A DNA stretch of 36,253 bases from RGIG464 sp045599585. Its GTDB lineage: Bacteria; Myxococcota_A; Bradymonadia; UBA4248. Position numbers and translations under genes: made by a program. The stretch spans positions 1 through 36,253 of the forward strand of contig JAZRWH010000134.1 in NCBI GenBank assembly GCA_045599585.1, read 5' to 3'. Positions 24,980-33,189 of the stretch are shown here, piece by piece; positions within the stretch are counted from its first letter, which is position 1, and every line of letters begins with the position of its first letter. The notes beneath the pieces are model-generated. The model saw only the letters and a list, made by a program, of their open reading frames with translations. It did not search any database and was not told where the DNA came from.

Positions 24980-25783
24980 CTATTTGCCCTCAACCGCTTT
25001 TGGCGCTACGGAATTGGCTGGTTTAAAAAATAGCCATATTCCGCCGACTAAAACAGCAATAGAAATCAAAGCGATCAATCCACCCCAAAACCAGTACGGC
25101 AGCCAAAGGGCATCAGCAATGTTTCCCACATCACTCGGAGCTATACCCATGCCAGTATTTGCGATAGGCGTAAACAAATAATCTCCGCGCGTAAAGACAT
25201 TCGTACAAAGCGTAATCGCCAAGAACAACATTATATACTGAGGATATGTTCTTTCTTGAACCACCTTACCCGATGAATCTTTGACGACAGCAAATTTCGA
25301 AATGGAGAAACAAGCGAATCCAGCCAAAGCAACGAAGACGATGCCGAAAGGACTCATACCAAGGATGACGAGCACCATGGCTGGCACCATGAGCGCAGTA
25401 AAAGCGTAAAAGCCGTAGCGCGACCATTTGGGTGAACGGCCCAAAATAAGGCAAACGGCAGCCCAAATTGCGGGAGCGATGAGACCACCAAAAGACACAA
25501 AAGCACGAACAAAAGCAGACATACTATGACTACTCGTCGCCACACCAGATCCGTCCAGCCACATTTCAAATTTATGAAACTGTCCTCCCATCAAGATTGC
25601 TGCTACACCGTGTCCCATTTCGTGAACGAAGGTATAAACATAAGTCATGGGTCTGAGAATGAGCCTACCTATGTAGGTGGGTTCCCAGTTTAATACAATG
25701 ACAGCAATACTAATCGCTAAACAAGCCAAACGTCCATGTTTCAATTCAACCTGCTGTGTTGGAAGATTTGCTCTATTATCCAT
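24980..25783 (-). CDS. M50B-like membrane metallopeptidase
   Basis: The 267-residue membrane protein carries the zinc-binding motif HEMGH in VYTFVHEMGHGVAAILMGG, followed by the QFHKFEM and GVATSS segments typical of the Peptidase_M50B group (PF13398-like). It has about six or seven hydrophobic segments. Unlike RseP it has no PDZ domain, and the second zinc-ligand motif (DG-type) is not obvious, so proteolytic activity is uncertain. ATG 25783 has GAGG 7 nt upstream and is chosen over a TTG two codons earlier. The gene is coupled to the downstream Fe-S oxidoreductase gene; the reason for this pairing is unknown. Confidence 0.75.
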   Translation of the reverse strand: MDNRANLPTQQVELKHGRLACLAISIAVIVLNWEPTYIGRLILRPMTYVYTFVHEMGHGVAAILMGGQFHKFEMWLDGSGVATSSHSMSAFVRAFVSFGGLIAPAIWAAVCLILGRSPKWSRYGFYAFTALMVPAMVLVILGMSPFGIVFVALAGFACFSISKFAVVKDSSGKVVQERTYPQYIMLFLAITLCTNVFTRGDYLFTPIANTGMGIAPSDVGNIADALWLPYWFWGGLIALISIAVLVGGIWLFFKPANSVAPKAVEGK

Positions 25784-25838
25784 AATCAAGCCTCATGAAA
25801 GTTAAGGTTGTTACGCGTTGTGTAGGCGCCGCAGGCTA

Positions 25839-25895
25839 GAAGGGGTAGCGGCGTATTTGCTTGCAAATAGCCGCTCAGGGGGAGACTTCCCCCTT
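25839..25895 (+). repeat. Dispersed palindromic element, copy 7
   Basis: GAAGGGGTAGCGGCGTAT, stem TTTGCTTGCAAA, ATAGCCGCTCAGGGGGAGAC, TTCCCCCTTC. The flank GCCGCAGGCTA precedes it. The change to GAAGGGG in the 5' arm matches the 3' end CCCCTTC, keeping a 7-bp outer pair. It lies 24 nt after the stop codon of the minus-strand L,D-transpeptidase gene. Confidence 0.85.
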
Positions 25896-25919
25896 CTAAT
25901 ATCTCACCCGAGATTGACC

Positions 25920-28052
25920 TTAATCAACGCCCGTTGAATCATCGCTACCGACATCATCTCCCCCGCCCTTCTGAAGGCTTGTGCGTTGAATGTATTTTCT
26001 TTCAGCCGGCTTACACTGCAACTGTTTTTCGGTTGGCGGATTCAGCGCATCCTTAACGTAGTGATACGGATCAGCGAGGAAGTGCACTAGGCCATTATCA
26101 TCTACGCGAACGGTAAAGTAGTCTATAAAAACATCAAATTTTTTCTTGAAATTAATGTGTCTGGTTTGAAAATCTTCGATCTCATCGGTAATGCCATCGT
26201 GCCATTGGCCATCATTTTTCAAGAGGATTTCAGCAAGTTTGAGGGGCTCCCAGACACGCATACAACCATGAGAAAAAGCTCTGATAGAGTATTTAAAAAA
26301 GCGCTTTTGGGGGCTATCATGTAAAAACGTCGAATGCTCATTAGGAAAGATGAATTTTACACGACCAAGTGCGTTATTTTCCGCAGGGAGTTGTCTTAAA
26401 ACAGTGCGACCGTTTTCGGTGTAATATTCAAAACCATGTGTTTCAAGCCACGTGGGATCAGCATTGATCTTCTCAATATAATCCTCCTGCTCGATGCGAT
26501 TGGGCACGACCCAATAAGGATTATATTCAAGATAAGCCATGCGAGCGTGCATAAGTGGGGTCGCATTAATATAATACCACTGCTTAGTCTGAGGATCACA
26601 CGAACGGCGCGCAGAACCGGCGACAACCGGGAAACGATGGATCATCTTTCCATCTTTCCAAACCTCTCCGTGGAAGTCAGGAACGTTCACGTAGATAAAA
26701 TAATCTGATGGTACAAGATACGAGCCATACCAACGGCGGATATTTTCTTGAATCTGAATGATACGCTCTTCACGCGTCGTATTTAAACTCGTCCAGAACG
26801 ATTTATTGATGCTTTTGTCGTCGTCGTAATCGATTTGATGCGTCGTATGATATAGGCGAACGGCAGCACGAATGTCATTATCATAAACACTAAAGGCTTC
26901 ACTCTTTTGAGCTTCTTCGCTCACATCACCTTTGTAATACCCCTCTTCCGCCAATCGAATTTTGAGTAACGGAACGGCAGGAGACGCTTTTTTAGGCGTC
27001 AGTGTACCCGTCTTGACCGTAGTCCAATCGGGAAGCGATTTATAGCGTCGATAGGCCTCAATCAGCCTTTCGTACTGATCGTGATGCGGATAGAGCCCAT
27101 TCCATTGTGCTTCGAATGCTTCTTTGGAACTCTCATTTTCAACAGTCGCAAACCAATTCATCATGCGAGCAATTGCAATCGCCTCGTATTCTTTTTTGGA
27201 AGGTGTCTTGCTAAGCGTCGATTTTTCTGCGTCTGTTAAATGTGTTTTGTTATTAAACTTCACAATACGCGCATAATTCATCACATGATCGGCTAGCAGA
27301 ACATCGGCTAAAGCAGCCCATTTGACGTCGTCTACACTACCTTTCATCTGATCGTTAACAGCACTGCGCAGGCGCGGAATGAGTGAGTCTTCATTTGAAA
27401 TGCATTCATCGATCAAACGTTTAATCTCTGCAGAATTTGTAATATCAATGCCACGCGTTTCAATAGCATCGGCCAAGATGGCGCGTTCGTCTGCGTTAAA
27501 CGTAAAAGGCCCAGAGGTTGTAGGCTGGTTGTCATCCCCCAAAGCATCTACAGCCGCCAAAAACGCTGTAGGATTAAGCATTTTGGGCGTTACCCCGCGC
27601 TCATCCAAATTTTTGAACGTTTCGACGACGATCGACGTACGATCTGACAAACGACCACCCTGCATAAAAATGGGAGCATAGCCGCGCGCTTCATACACTC
27701 GCTTGATCTGCTCAGCATGCGTTAATGCAGGAAGTGTCAAATCGCCATAATCCGCAGACTTTAAACCTTTAGATGCTTTCGGCTGCTCAACAAGTTCACG
27801 GATTTTTGTGTTAAGCTCTTGGGGCTCAACATTACGCATAGCATAAACGACAAAGCTGTCTGCATTTTTTTCGATAAAAGCCTCAATGCGTTCGCGCTTT
27901 TTGTTCACCTGAGGAACAACAACAGGCTCTGCCTCGGTCAATTGCTCGATCGCTTTAGGAGCAACTGGAGCTTCTGTAATCACGCCATTTTCTTGCGTCT
28001 GACATCCCGACAACATCATGGCCGCAATGACCCACGTCCAACAGCTTTTCAT
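25920..28052 (-). CDS. L,D-transpeptidase lipoprotein (YcbB/LdtD-like)
   Basis: The 710-residue product has a lipoprotein signal (MLSGC, Cys17). A long N-terminal region holds a putative peptidoglycan-binding-like segment (about 350-400, LLKIRLAEEGYYKG). The YkuD catalytic domain is recognised by EVWKDGKMIHRFPVVAG, the substrate loop NPYWVVPNRI, and the active site with His578, then SHGCMRV with the nucleophile Cys597. LdtD-type enzymes form 3-3 crosslinks in peptidoglycan in the periplasm; other members attach lipoproteins to peptidoglycan. The arrangement, with a large N-terminal domain and a YkuD domain with a capping loop, resembles LdtD (YcbB, about 615 residues), though this protein is longer. 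A tail of about 110 residues follows the active site. Confidence 0.88.
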   Translation of the reverse strand: MKSCWTWVIAAMMLSGCQTQENGVITEAPVAPKAIEQLTEAEPVVVPQVNKKRERIEAFIEKNADSFVVYAMRNVEPQELNTKIRELVEQPKASKGLKSADYGDLTLPALTHAEQIKRVYEARGYAPIFMQGGRLSDRTSIVVETFKNLDERGVTPKMLNPTAFLAAVDALGDDNQPTTSGPFTFNADERAILADAIETRGIDITNSAEIKRLIDECISNEDSLIPRLRSAVNDQMKGSVDDVKWAALADVLLADHVMNYARIVKFNNKTHLTDAEKSTLSKTPSKKEYEAIAIARMMNWFATVENESSKEAFEAQWNGLYPHHDQYERLIEAYRRYKSLPDWTTVKTGTLTPKKASPAVPLLKIRLAEEGYYKGDVSEEAQKSEAFSVYDNDIRAAVRLYHTTHQIDYDDDKSINKSFWTSLNTTREERIIQIQENIRRWYGSYLVPSDYFIYVNVPDFHGEVWKDGKMIHRFPVVAGSARRSCDPQTKQWYYINATPLMHARMAYLEYNPYWVVPNRIEQEDYIEKINADPTWLETHGFEYYTENGRTVLRQLPAENNALGRVKFIFPNEHSTFLHDSPQKRFFKYSIRAFSHGCMRVWEPLKLAEILLKNDGQWHDGITDEIEDFQTRHINFKKKFDVFIDYFTVRVDDNGLVHFLADPYHYVKDALNPPTEKQLQCKPAERKYIQRTSLQKGGGDDVGSDDSTGVD

Positions 28053-28319
28053 ATTAACATCCTTGTTATTTGTCGTTCAAAGCGAGTATCCTCTGAGCCT
28101 TATTAAAGTATCAAAGTCAGCTTACACTCGCGTTGGGCTTTAGATCGCCTTTAGCCCATATTCAAATAAGTATGTTTAAACTACGCGCGTCTTTTTTGCA
28201 AAATAACGAGGTACTAACGCATTCATTAACAAACGACGCGTATCCAGGCAACGAGATAGGGTTCGAATCATCGAATAAAAAAAAGCCATTTTAAGCGTCA
28301 CGAATCGATTTACGAAGGC
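28053..28319. other. Upstream region of the L,D-transpeptidase gene
   Basis: No gene is seen. It should hold the promoter of the L,D-transpeptidase gene. A GGTTCGAATC string near 28260 looks like a tRNA T-loop but has no pairing arms. Confidence 0.35.
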
Positions 28320-28364
28320 ATAACTGTAATGAGAAAATCAGGGTGACTTTCTCATTACAGTTAT
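28320..28364. other. 17-bp perfect hairpin
   Basis: TAACTGTAATGAGAAA (28321-28336) is the exact reverse complement of TTTCTCATTACAGTTA (28348-28363), and one further A-T pair extends it on the outside. The loop is 11 nt. Neither side has a clear T-run. It lies between the five-gene operon's end and the L,D-transpeptidase gene and could be an operator, a terminator or a mobile-element remnant. Confidence 0.7.
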
Positions 28365-28475
28365 ATTTTGGTAAACACAAATGAACAATTTAAATTTACT
28401 CTATCTTCAAACACGTAGTCCCCCAAAACAAAAACACGCCGCTAAAAGCAAAATATACTGACGAGTACTATTTTT

Positions 28476-28690
28476 ACTTTTAGTCTAATACCCCAACGAT
28501 TGAGCCACCGGACTCGCTCGGAGGCCCAATAATTGTGGAGTTTTTCGGTTTCTACACAGTTTTTTTGAGACTAAAAGTTTCAAAAAAACGCAGCTCAGAA
28601 GTCGGTGGAGGCGTGTGTCTACCGGCGGAAGATCTGCCCAAAACCGGCGGTGGTGGAGGCGGGGGCGGGGCCCAATTCTTGGGCCCGACC
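28476..28690. ncRNA. Structured GC-rich intergenic island, possible ncRNA
   Basis: In an AT-rich gap this stretch has several self-complementary parts. ACTTTTAGTCT (28476-28486) matches AGACTAAAAGT (28568-28578). GTTTTTTTGAGAC (28559-28571) pairs with GTTTCAAAAAAAC (28577-28589), which would exclude the first pairing. GGGCCCAA (28668-28675) pairs with TTGGGCCC (28679-28686). Between them lies a very G-rich stretch with repeated GGTGGAGGCG and CCGGCGG strings and quadruplex-forming potential. No reading frame is convincing. An RNA gene, a regulatory leader and a remnant of a mobile element are all possible; the strand is unknown. Confidence 0.35.
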
Positions 28691-28784
28691 TGCAGCCTAA
28701 ACGCCGTCTAGAAAATTACAATTATTTTATAATTCAATTTCAAACTACAACACTAAGAAGTCTCATCCATCAACCATTCTTCTT

Positions 28785-29501
28785 CTAATCTTCTTTTTGG
28801 GGAGAAGAAGTAGTCTGTGTTGTATGATTCAACTCGGAGTTATTGTTATTTATCTCAGGCAAAACCGGTGCGCTGTTTTGAAAATCAAGATCTATATAAA
28901 ACTGTGGCGTTTCGAGTGTCTTAATATACAAACGCGAACTTGACATTGCGGGCGTATAAGCACTGATAAACGATCCCACGAGTGAGGAATCCCCCAAACG
29001 AAGATCATTTCCTGTTTGTTTAAAGATTTTTTTTACAGAATCATATTCGCGCTCAGAACCTGCTTTAACGGTGATTGTCATGCGCACATAATAATTATCA
29101 GGTTCCAATACAGAGAATTTCATTGCATGGACCTTCAAATTCGCAAACGACCTCAAAAAACTTTTATCATCTCTATAAGTTTTCCAAGTCTTTGCACCAC
29201 GCCACAATACGAGACAAGGCGATTCAAAGGGATCGATGTAACAGCGCTGGGAAGCATGAAGTGAGCTTGTTTTTAACACTATGCCGTTAACATCATTAAA
29301 TTCAAACAGAATATCTATTTGATTTTCCCAACCATTCGTCATAAGTGTCGCAGCACTTTCCATAAATGAGTCGAGCACGACAGAACAAACCAATGACTTA
29401 TTTTGCTCTACGCACGAAATGCTATCCTCGGCAAAGGCTTGATGAGACAAACCTAGGAACAATCCCGAGATTAAAGCACATTTTTTCAAAAAACGGCTCA
29501 T
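28785..29501 (-). CDS. Exported protein, possibly DUF4390-like
   Basis: The 238-residue protein has a clear signal peptide (to SHQAFA, about residue 24). A beta-rich body follows with paired cysteines and the pattern VCSVVLDSF...AATLMTNGWENQIDILFEF...WKTYRDDKSFLRSFANL. This loosely resembles DUF4390, a small periplasmic domain found near two-component genes; the match is by eye and weak. The C-terminus is a Ser/Thr/Asn-rich tail. The start has a GAGGTAG site. It is the last gene of the five-gene run and begins 4 nt after the stop codon of the Omp85-like gene. Confidence 0.65.
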   Translation of the reverse strand: MSRFLKKCALISGLFLGLSHQAFAEDSISCVEQNKSLVCSVVLDSFMESAATLMTNGWENQIDILFEFNDVNGIVLKTSSLHASQRCYIDPFESPCLVLWRGAKTWKTYRDDKSFLRSFANLKVHAMKFSVLEPDNYYVRMTITVKAGSEREYDSVKKIFKQTGNDLRLGDSSLVGSFISAYTPAMSSSRLYIKTLETPQFYIDLDFQNSAPVLPEINNNNSELNHTTQTTSSPQKED

Positions 29502-29505
29502 ACGA

Positions 29506-31185
29506 CTACCTCGGGATTAAATTAAGGATGTATCCCAGGGACACTTTAAAGAAGCCAAACGAGGTATCAAAATTGACACCGACATCAAGACTTCCATCGC
29601 ATGGAAAAGCACCGCGCTTTTTGTCTCCGGGATTTGTACCAATAGCAAGCGTCATCGGGTGCAAAGAATCTGCATAAGACGCATTCACACGTGCATAGAC
29701 TTCAAAACGTCTGATATTTGCAGCATTTAATTCGCGCATCCATGCGTATTCAAGTGTTAGAGATGCTACGAAATCCTCATAACTCAAATCAGCAGCCCCT
29801 GTTTTGAACAAATCGTAAGGGGCTGCACTCGAGGGATTCAATCCCAAGATCCTGTTTGGCGTAAAAAGATAAAAGTCGTTAAACAGGAATTTTTCGTAAT
29901 AAGGAGCTTCACCAAATACAGCGCCTGCACTTGTGTAGATCCTTAAAAGATGTTCAGGCACAAGTTCAAAGTTGCTCTGATGAAAAAGCATTAACCTAAG
30001 GAACTTATAATCCGAAGCTGCACTTTTGCCAGTACCGGTGATATTCAATCCAACCTGGTGTCCCTTGCTCGTCATACGAAATCTATCACGCGAATCATAG
30101 GCTACGCTCGCGAATACTGTCGTACTAACGGATTTGCCAGGATGAAGAAAATCATCAATTGCAGGACGTTTTATATCTTGAACTCTGTCATCATTACGAT
30201 CGATGAAATTCGTTTGAACCCCTAAGATAACCGACAATTTATCGATTGGATGGATTCCCGTAATTACGCTGAAACCATGTCTTTGGATCAACAGTTTATC
30301 ATTGCTGGTAATCCAATCCGTAGAATCATTCAGAACCCCAGGACGAACAAATACATCTTCATAATCAACATTAGAACGCAGAGAAAACGCCAAAAAAACG
30401 GGCGTATTGCCGAGCTTAGGAATCGTATAATTTAAAGCCCAAGCATATTCATCCTGCTGCGTGCCAACAAACGCCATACTCAGTCGATGCCCCGTTCCCA
30501 AGAGATTCAGGTACGAAACATTGAGTCCAAGCCAAAAGTTGGATTGTTCACTCGCTCCAACATAGAGGTCATTGATCTGCAAGTGCAGGCGCTCCAAAAC
30601 TCGAACAACGACTTTAAGCTTAAATCGATCAGATCCTGGAAGAAGATCCATTTGAACTGATTCAAAATTGCCGCCAGTCAAAAGACGAATTTTGGCCTCT
30701 TCCAATTCACGCAGCTGTAAACGATCCCCTTCACTGACGCCCATGATACTCCAAATACGAGAATCTGACGTCATTGAGTTTCCAGAAATACTGAGAGACT
30801 CTATCGTATATAAAGGGTCTGGTAATGCAAGTTCTGGCTTAGTGCTAGATATTTCAATAATATCTGATACTTCTCCATTCTCGTCGAGATAGGCATCCTC
30901 CGAAAACGCTTCAGAATCAATCGCTGCTAAGCCCGATATTTCATCCTCTGACAGCTGAACTTCGTCTTTCAAATCCTGATCAGATGCCATCTCATCACCA
31001 GCAACGAGTGGCACTTCACAATCTAGGCAATCAGCCGAAAGCTCAGTATATACGTCTGCCGAAAGTGTTTCAGATTCTTCTATACTGGAAGAATCTATAG
31101 AACCAGGTAGCGAAGGCTCTGCGTACGCTGACAAGCAAAGAAACAAGCCTGCCCATCCGCCCAATAATGAATGAAGAATGCGCAT
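29506..31185 (-). CDS. Omp85-family outer membrane protein with one POTRA
   Basis: The 559-residue protein has a signal peptide (to SAYA, about residue 22) and an acidic, low-complexity segment of about 100 residues. One POTRA domain follows (about 126-200; SISGNSMTSDSRI, GVSEGDRL, RLLTGGNFESVQMDL). A C-terminal beta-barrel of about 350 residues, rich in alternating strands, has a BamA-like start (LNVSYLNLLGTGHRLSM). BamA has five POTRA domains and TamA three, so this is a small Omp85 family member. Patatin-like and two-partner relatives also have one or two. Omp85 proteins insert or move proteins across the outer membrane; the client here is unknown. It lies between the exported protein and the receiver-ATPase gene. 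Confidence 0.8.
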   Translation of the reverse strand: MRILHSLLGGWAGLFLCLSAYAEPSLPGSIDSSSIEESETLSADVYTELSADCLDCEVPLVAGDEMASDQDLKDEVQLSEDEISGLAAIDSEAFSEDAYLDENGEVSDIIEISSTKPELALPDPLYTIESLSISGNSMTSDSRIWSIMGVSEGDRLQLRELEEAKIRLLTGGNFESVQMDLLPGSDRFKLKVVVRVLERLHLQINDLYVGASEQSNFWLGLNVSYLNLLGTGHRLSMAFVGTQQDEYAWALNYTIPKLGNTPVFLAFSLRSNVDYEDVFVRPGVLNDSTDWITSNDKLLIQRHGFSVITGIHPIDKLSVILGVQTNFIDRNDDRVQDIKRPAIDDFLHPGKSVSTTVFASVAYDSRDRFRMTSKGHQVGLNITGTGKSAASDYKFLRLMLFHQSNFELVPEHLLRIYTSAGAVFGEAPYYEKFLFNDFYLFTPNRILGLNPSSAAPYDLFKTGAADLSYEDFVASLTLEYAWMRELNAANIRRFEVYARVNASYADSLHPMTLAIGTNPGDKKRGAFPCDGSLDVGVNFDTSFGFFKVSLGYILNLIPR

Positions 31186-31190
31186 AAATA

Positions 31191-32210
31191 CTATCCCACA
31201 AAAATATGGAATGATTTGTATCGCTCAACGTAATCTCGATAACTACCAGTAATATTCAGAATACCGATGAATTCCGTACCGCGCCCCGGACTGATGTTAA
31301 CAATCAACTTATTAAGGCTTTGCATAATAAAGTAAAACCCCATACCTGCACCACCTTGCTTTTGTTCAATCTGATTGTCACCCATCCCAAAACAACGCGA
31401 CATATACGAGCGAATCTTTTCGGGCGTAAGTGAACCAAAACGATCTCTTACAGAGATCACAAGCTGACGACCATCACTTGCAAACGAGAAAAAGCAGGTC
31501 TCATTCGGTTGAAGCTCAACTGGAATTGTACGCATACGTCTTGCATACGGACGAACACCATTAGGATAGATCGGTGCATTATAGATGGCATTCATGATGA
31601 GTTCATCCGCCACACCACAAGCTGCACTCACAATGCGTTTGTTGACTCCAAGACCGACGGCGTAATCCGTTAATGCTTGGAGCAAAAGCTCTTTTTGTGA
31701 ACTTGAGGAAACTTCATAGGCTATAGGCATTGAGCCGTAGCAAAGGTACTTTTCTGCACCAAAAATATCGTTCCGAACTATCTTGCCAACGGTTATGATC
31801 AATTCATCAGGGTCAAAATCATGGCTCTTGGCAACAATATTACTGACAAACGAAAGACTGAAAATCTTACGCATCTCTTCATTGTTGCGACGCTCAGCGA
31901 GCAAAAGAATTTTCGTTCTGCCGTTTACCCAGTGCGATGCTCGCTGCTGCGAAAAACGAGCTAAAAAATCATCAAACGCTGCCAGGCCTGCCGCATCAAA
32001 AACTTGAGATTCTTGATCGTAATCAGCCACCAGAAGATCAACGTTAGACTGCATGATCGTCTGTTCGGCTTCCATAATGGAACTTACGACCTGAAGACGA
32101 CATCCCGTTGCAGATAGTACTTTGGTCAATAACTGCTGTTCTTTGGGATCAGACACCAACAGCAATATCGTAGCAGTATCCCCAAGAAGCGTCGGAACAA
32201 CTTTCATCAT
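31191..32210 (-). CDS. Receiver-like domain fused to HATPase (anti-sigma-like)
   Basis: The 339-residue cytoplasmic protein has an N-terminal receiver-like domain (about 12-150) with a possible phospho-acceptor Asp63 (VDLLVADYD), only one acidic residue at the end of the first strand (LLLVSDPKE) and a lysine in VAKSHD, so phosphorylation is not certain. The C-terminal part (about 190-325) is a HATPase_c domain: N box VADELIMNAIYNA, D-box-like VRDRFG, and G-rich lid QGGAGMGFYFIM. No HisKA-type dimerisation helix is seen, so it is nearer to SpoIIAB/RsbW-type ATPases than to histidine kinases. It may control a sigma factor, but no partner is nearby. The start may be 32210 or 32207. The Omp85 gene begins 5 nt downstream. 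Confidence 0.75.
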   Translation of the reverse strand: MMKVVPTLLGDTATILLLVSDPKEQQLLTKVLSATGCRLQVVSSIMEAEQTIMQSNVDLLVADYDQESQVFDAAGLAAFDDFLARFSQQRASHWVNGRTKILLLAERRNNEEMRKIFSLSFVSNIVAKSHDFDPDELIITVGKIVRNDIFGAEKYLCYGSMPIAYEVSSSSQKELLLQALTDYAVGLGVNKRIVSAACGVADELIMNAIYNAPIYPNGVRPYARRMRTIPVELQPNETCFFSFASDGRQLVISVRDRFGSLTPEKIRSYMSRCFGMGDNQIEQKQGGAGMGFYFIMQSLNKLIVNISPGRGTEFIGILNITGSYRDYVERYKSFHIFVG

Positions 32211-32229
32211 AGATCACCCACTCTCCTTT

Positions 32230-33171
32230 TTACAAACTACGATCAAGAACGATATCCAACTCTTCAAGCGTGGGAACATATGTCACCTGAAAAGGATTCA
32301 AAAACACCCCGTTCTTCCTATCTTTGAGCGTCGCAGTTCGGATCGGAATCTGAGCCTGTTCGGGTTCCATCAACTGATAATCAAGCGTACTCGCTTTCTT
32401 TTCTGAGGCAAGTCGCTTAAACGTTGAGGCGTCTGCTGCACTGTAACTAGAAACGCCATTAACGAGCGATGCGCTTAAGCTAATACTGAGAACTGCATTC
32501 TTTACACTCTCTGCTTCGGCAGTCGAAAGATTCGACACATTCATTGCAATGACAGGAAGCGCAACGGCTGGAGACGTATACACCGTCGTAAAACCACTAT
32601 CATAGCCGTCGTAGATCATCGTAAGATCAGCCTTACCAAGCTCAACGGCATTGATCGCAGAACGAACATCTCGCACCTCTTCAATGCTACTAAAATAGCT
32701 GTCCGCACTCACCTCACTGCCTAAAACATTTGCTGTAAAAAACGATTTAACCAGGGGAGAAGATGAGACGAGCGTCAAACGTTTGCCACGATAATTGAAC
32801 AATTTGTCGCTCGATCCACGTTTGGCGATGACTTTCAATCGACGCGTCGTGGCGCCGTTCGACGACAGCATGGCGACCGGCTTAAGCGAACCCGATTTCG
32901 ACGAAAAATAATCCGTATCGAGAATCGCAAGATCCACAGTCGAACGCGCTGCTTCAAAGTCAGATGCACGCGCAAAAGCACTGCCCGTCCACTGCATACC
33001 CGTTTTGTCGCTCAATGATTTCGCGATTTTGGTTACGAAGGCGTTGCGCGCCGCACCATCCTTAAAATCAAGGCTAGGAGCAAAAATGGCAACAGTATGC
33101 GTCTGTGCAAAAACTGCTGCGGGAGCCAGCAACGCACAACTTGTCAAAAGCGCGGTAAGATTGCGTTTCAT
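32230..33171 (-). CDS. PhnD-like periplasmic binding protein
   Basis: The 313-residue protein has a signal peptide (to AVFA, about residue 22) and the pattern of PhnD/phosphate-phosphonate-type substrate-binding proteins. Features are a start strand TVAIFAPSL, an AxxDFEAARSTVDLAILDTDYF segment in which the ligand site would lie, LFNYRGKRLTLVSSSP, and AVELGKADLTMIYDGY. In this group the protein delivers ligand to an ABC transporter or to a sensor. There is no permease or ABC ATPase in the window, so a sensory role is more likely. A GGAGG site precedes the ATG. Confidence 0.75.
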   Translation of the reverse strand: MKRNLTALLTSCALLAPAAVFAQTHTVAIFAPSLDFKDGAARNAFVTKIAKSLSDKTGMQWTGSAFARASDFEAARSTVDLAILDTDYFSSKSGSLKPVAMLSSNGATTRRLKVIAKRGSSDKLFNYRGKRLTLVSSSPLVKSFFTANVLGSEVSADSYFSSIEEVRDVRSAINAVELGKADLTMIYDGYDSGFTTVYTSPAVALPVIAMNVSNLSTAEAESVKNAVLSISLSASLVNGVSSYSAADASTFKRLASEKKASTLDYQLMEPEQAQIPIRTATLKDRKNGVFLNPFQVTYVPTLEELDIVLDRSL

Positions 33172-33189
33172 CTATTTTGTCCTCCTGGA

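Noticed and set aside
28255..28275. tRNA T-loop-like GGTTCGAATC
   Set aside because: The bases on either side do not form a T-arm and no acceptor, D or anticodon arms can be drawn.
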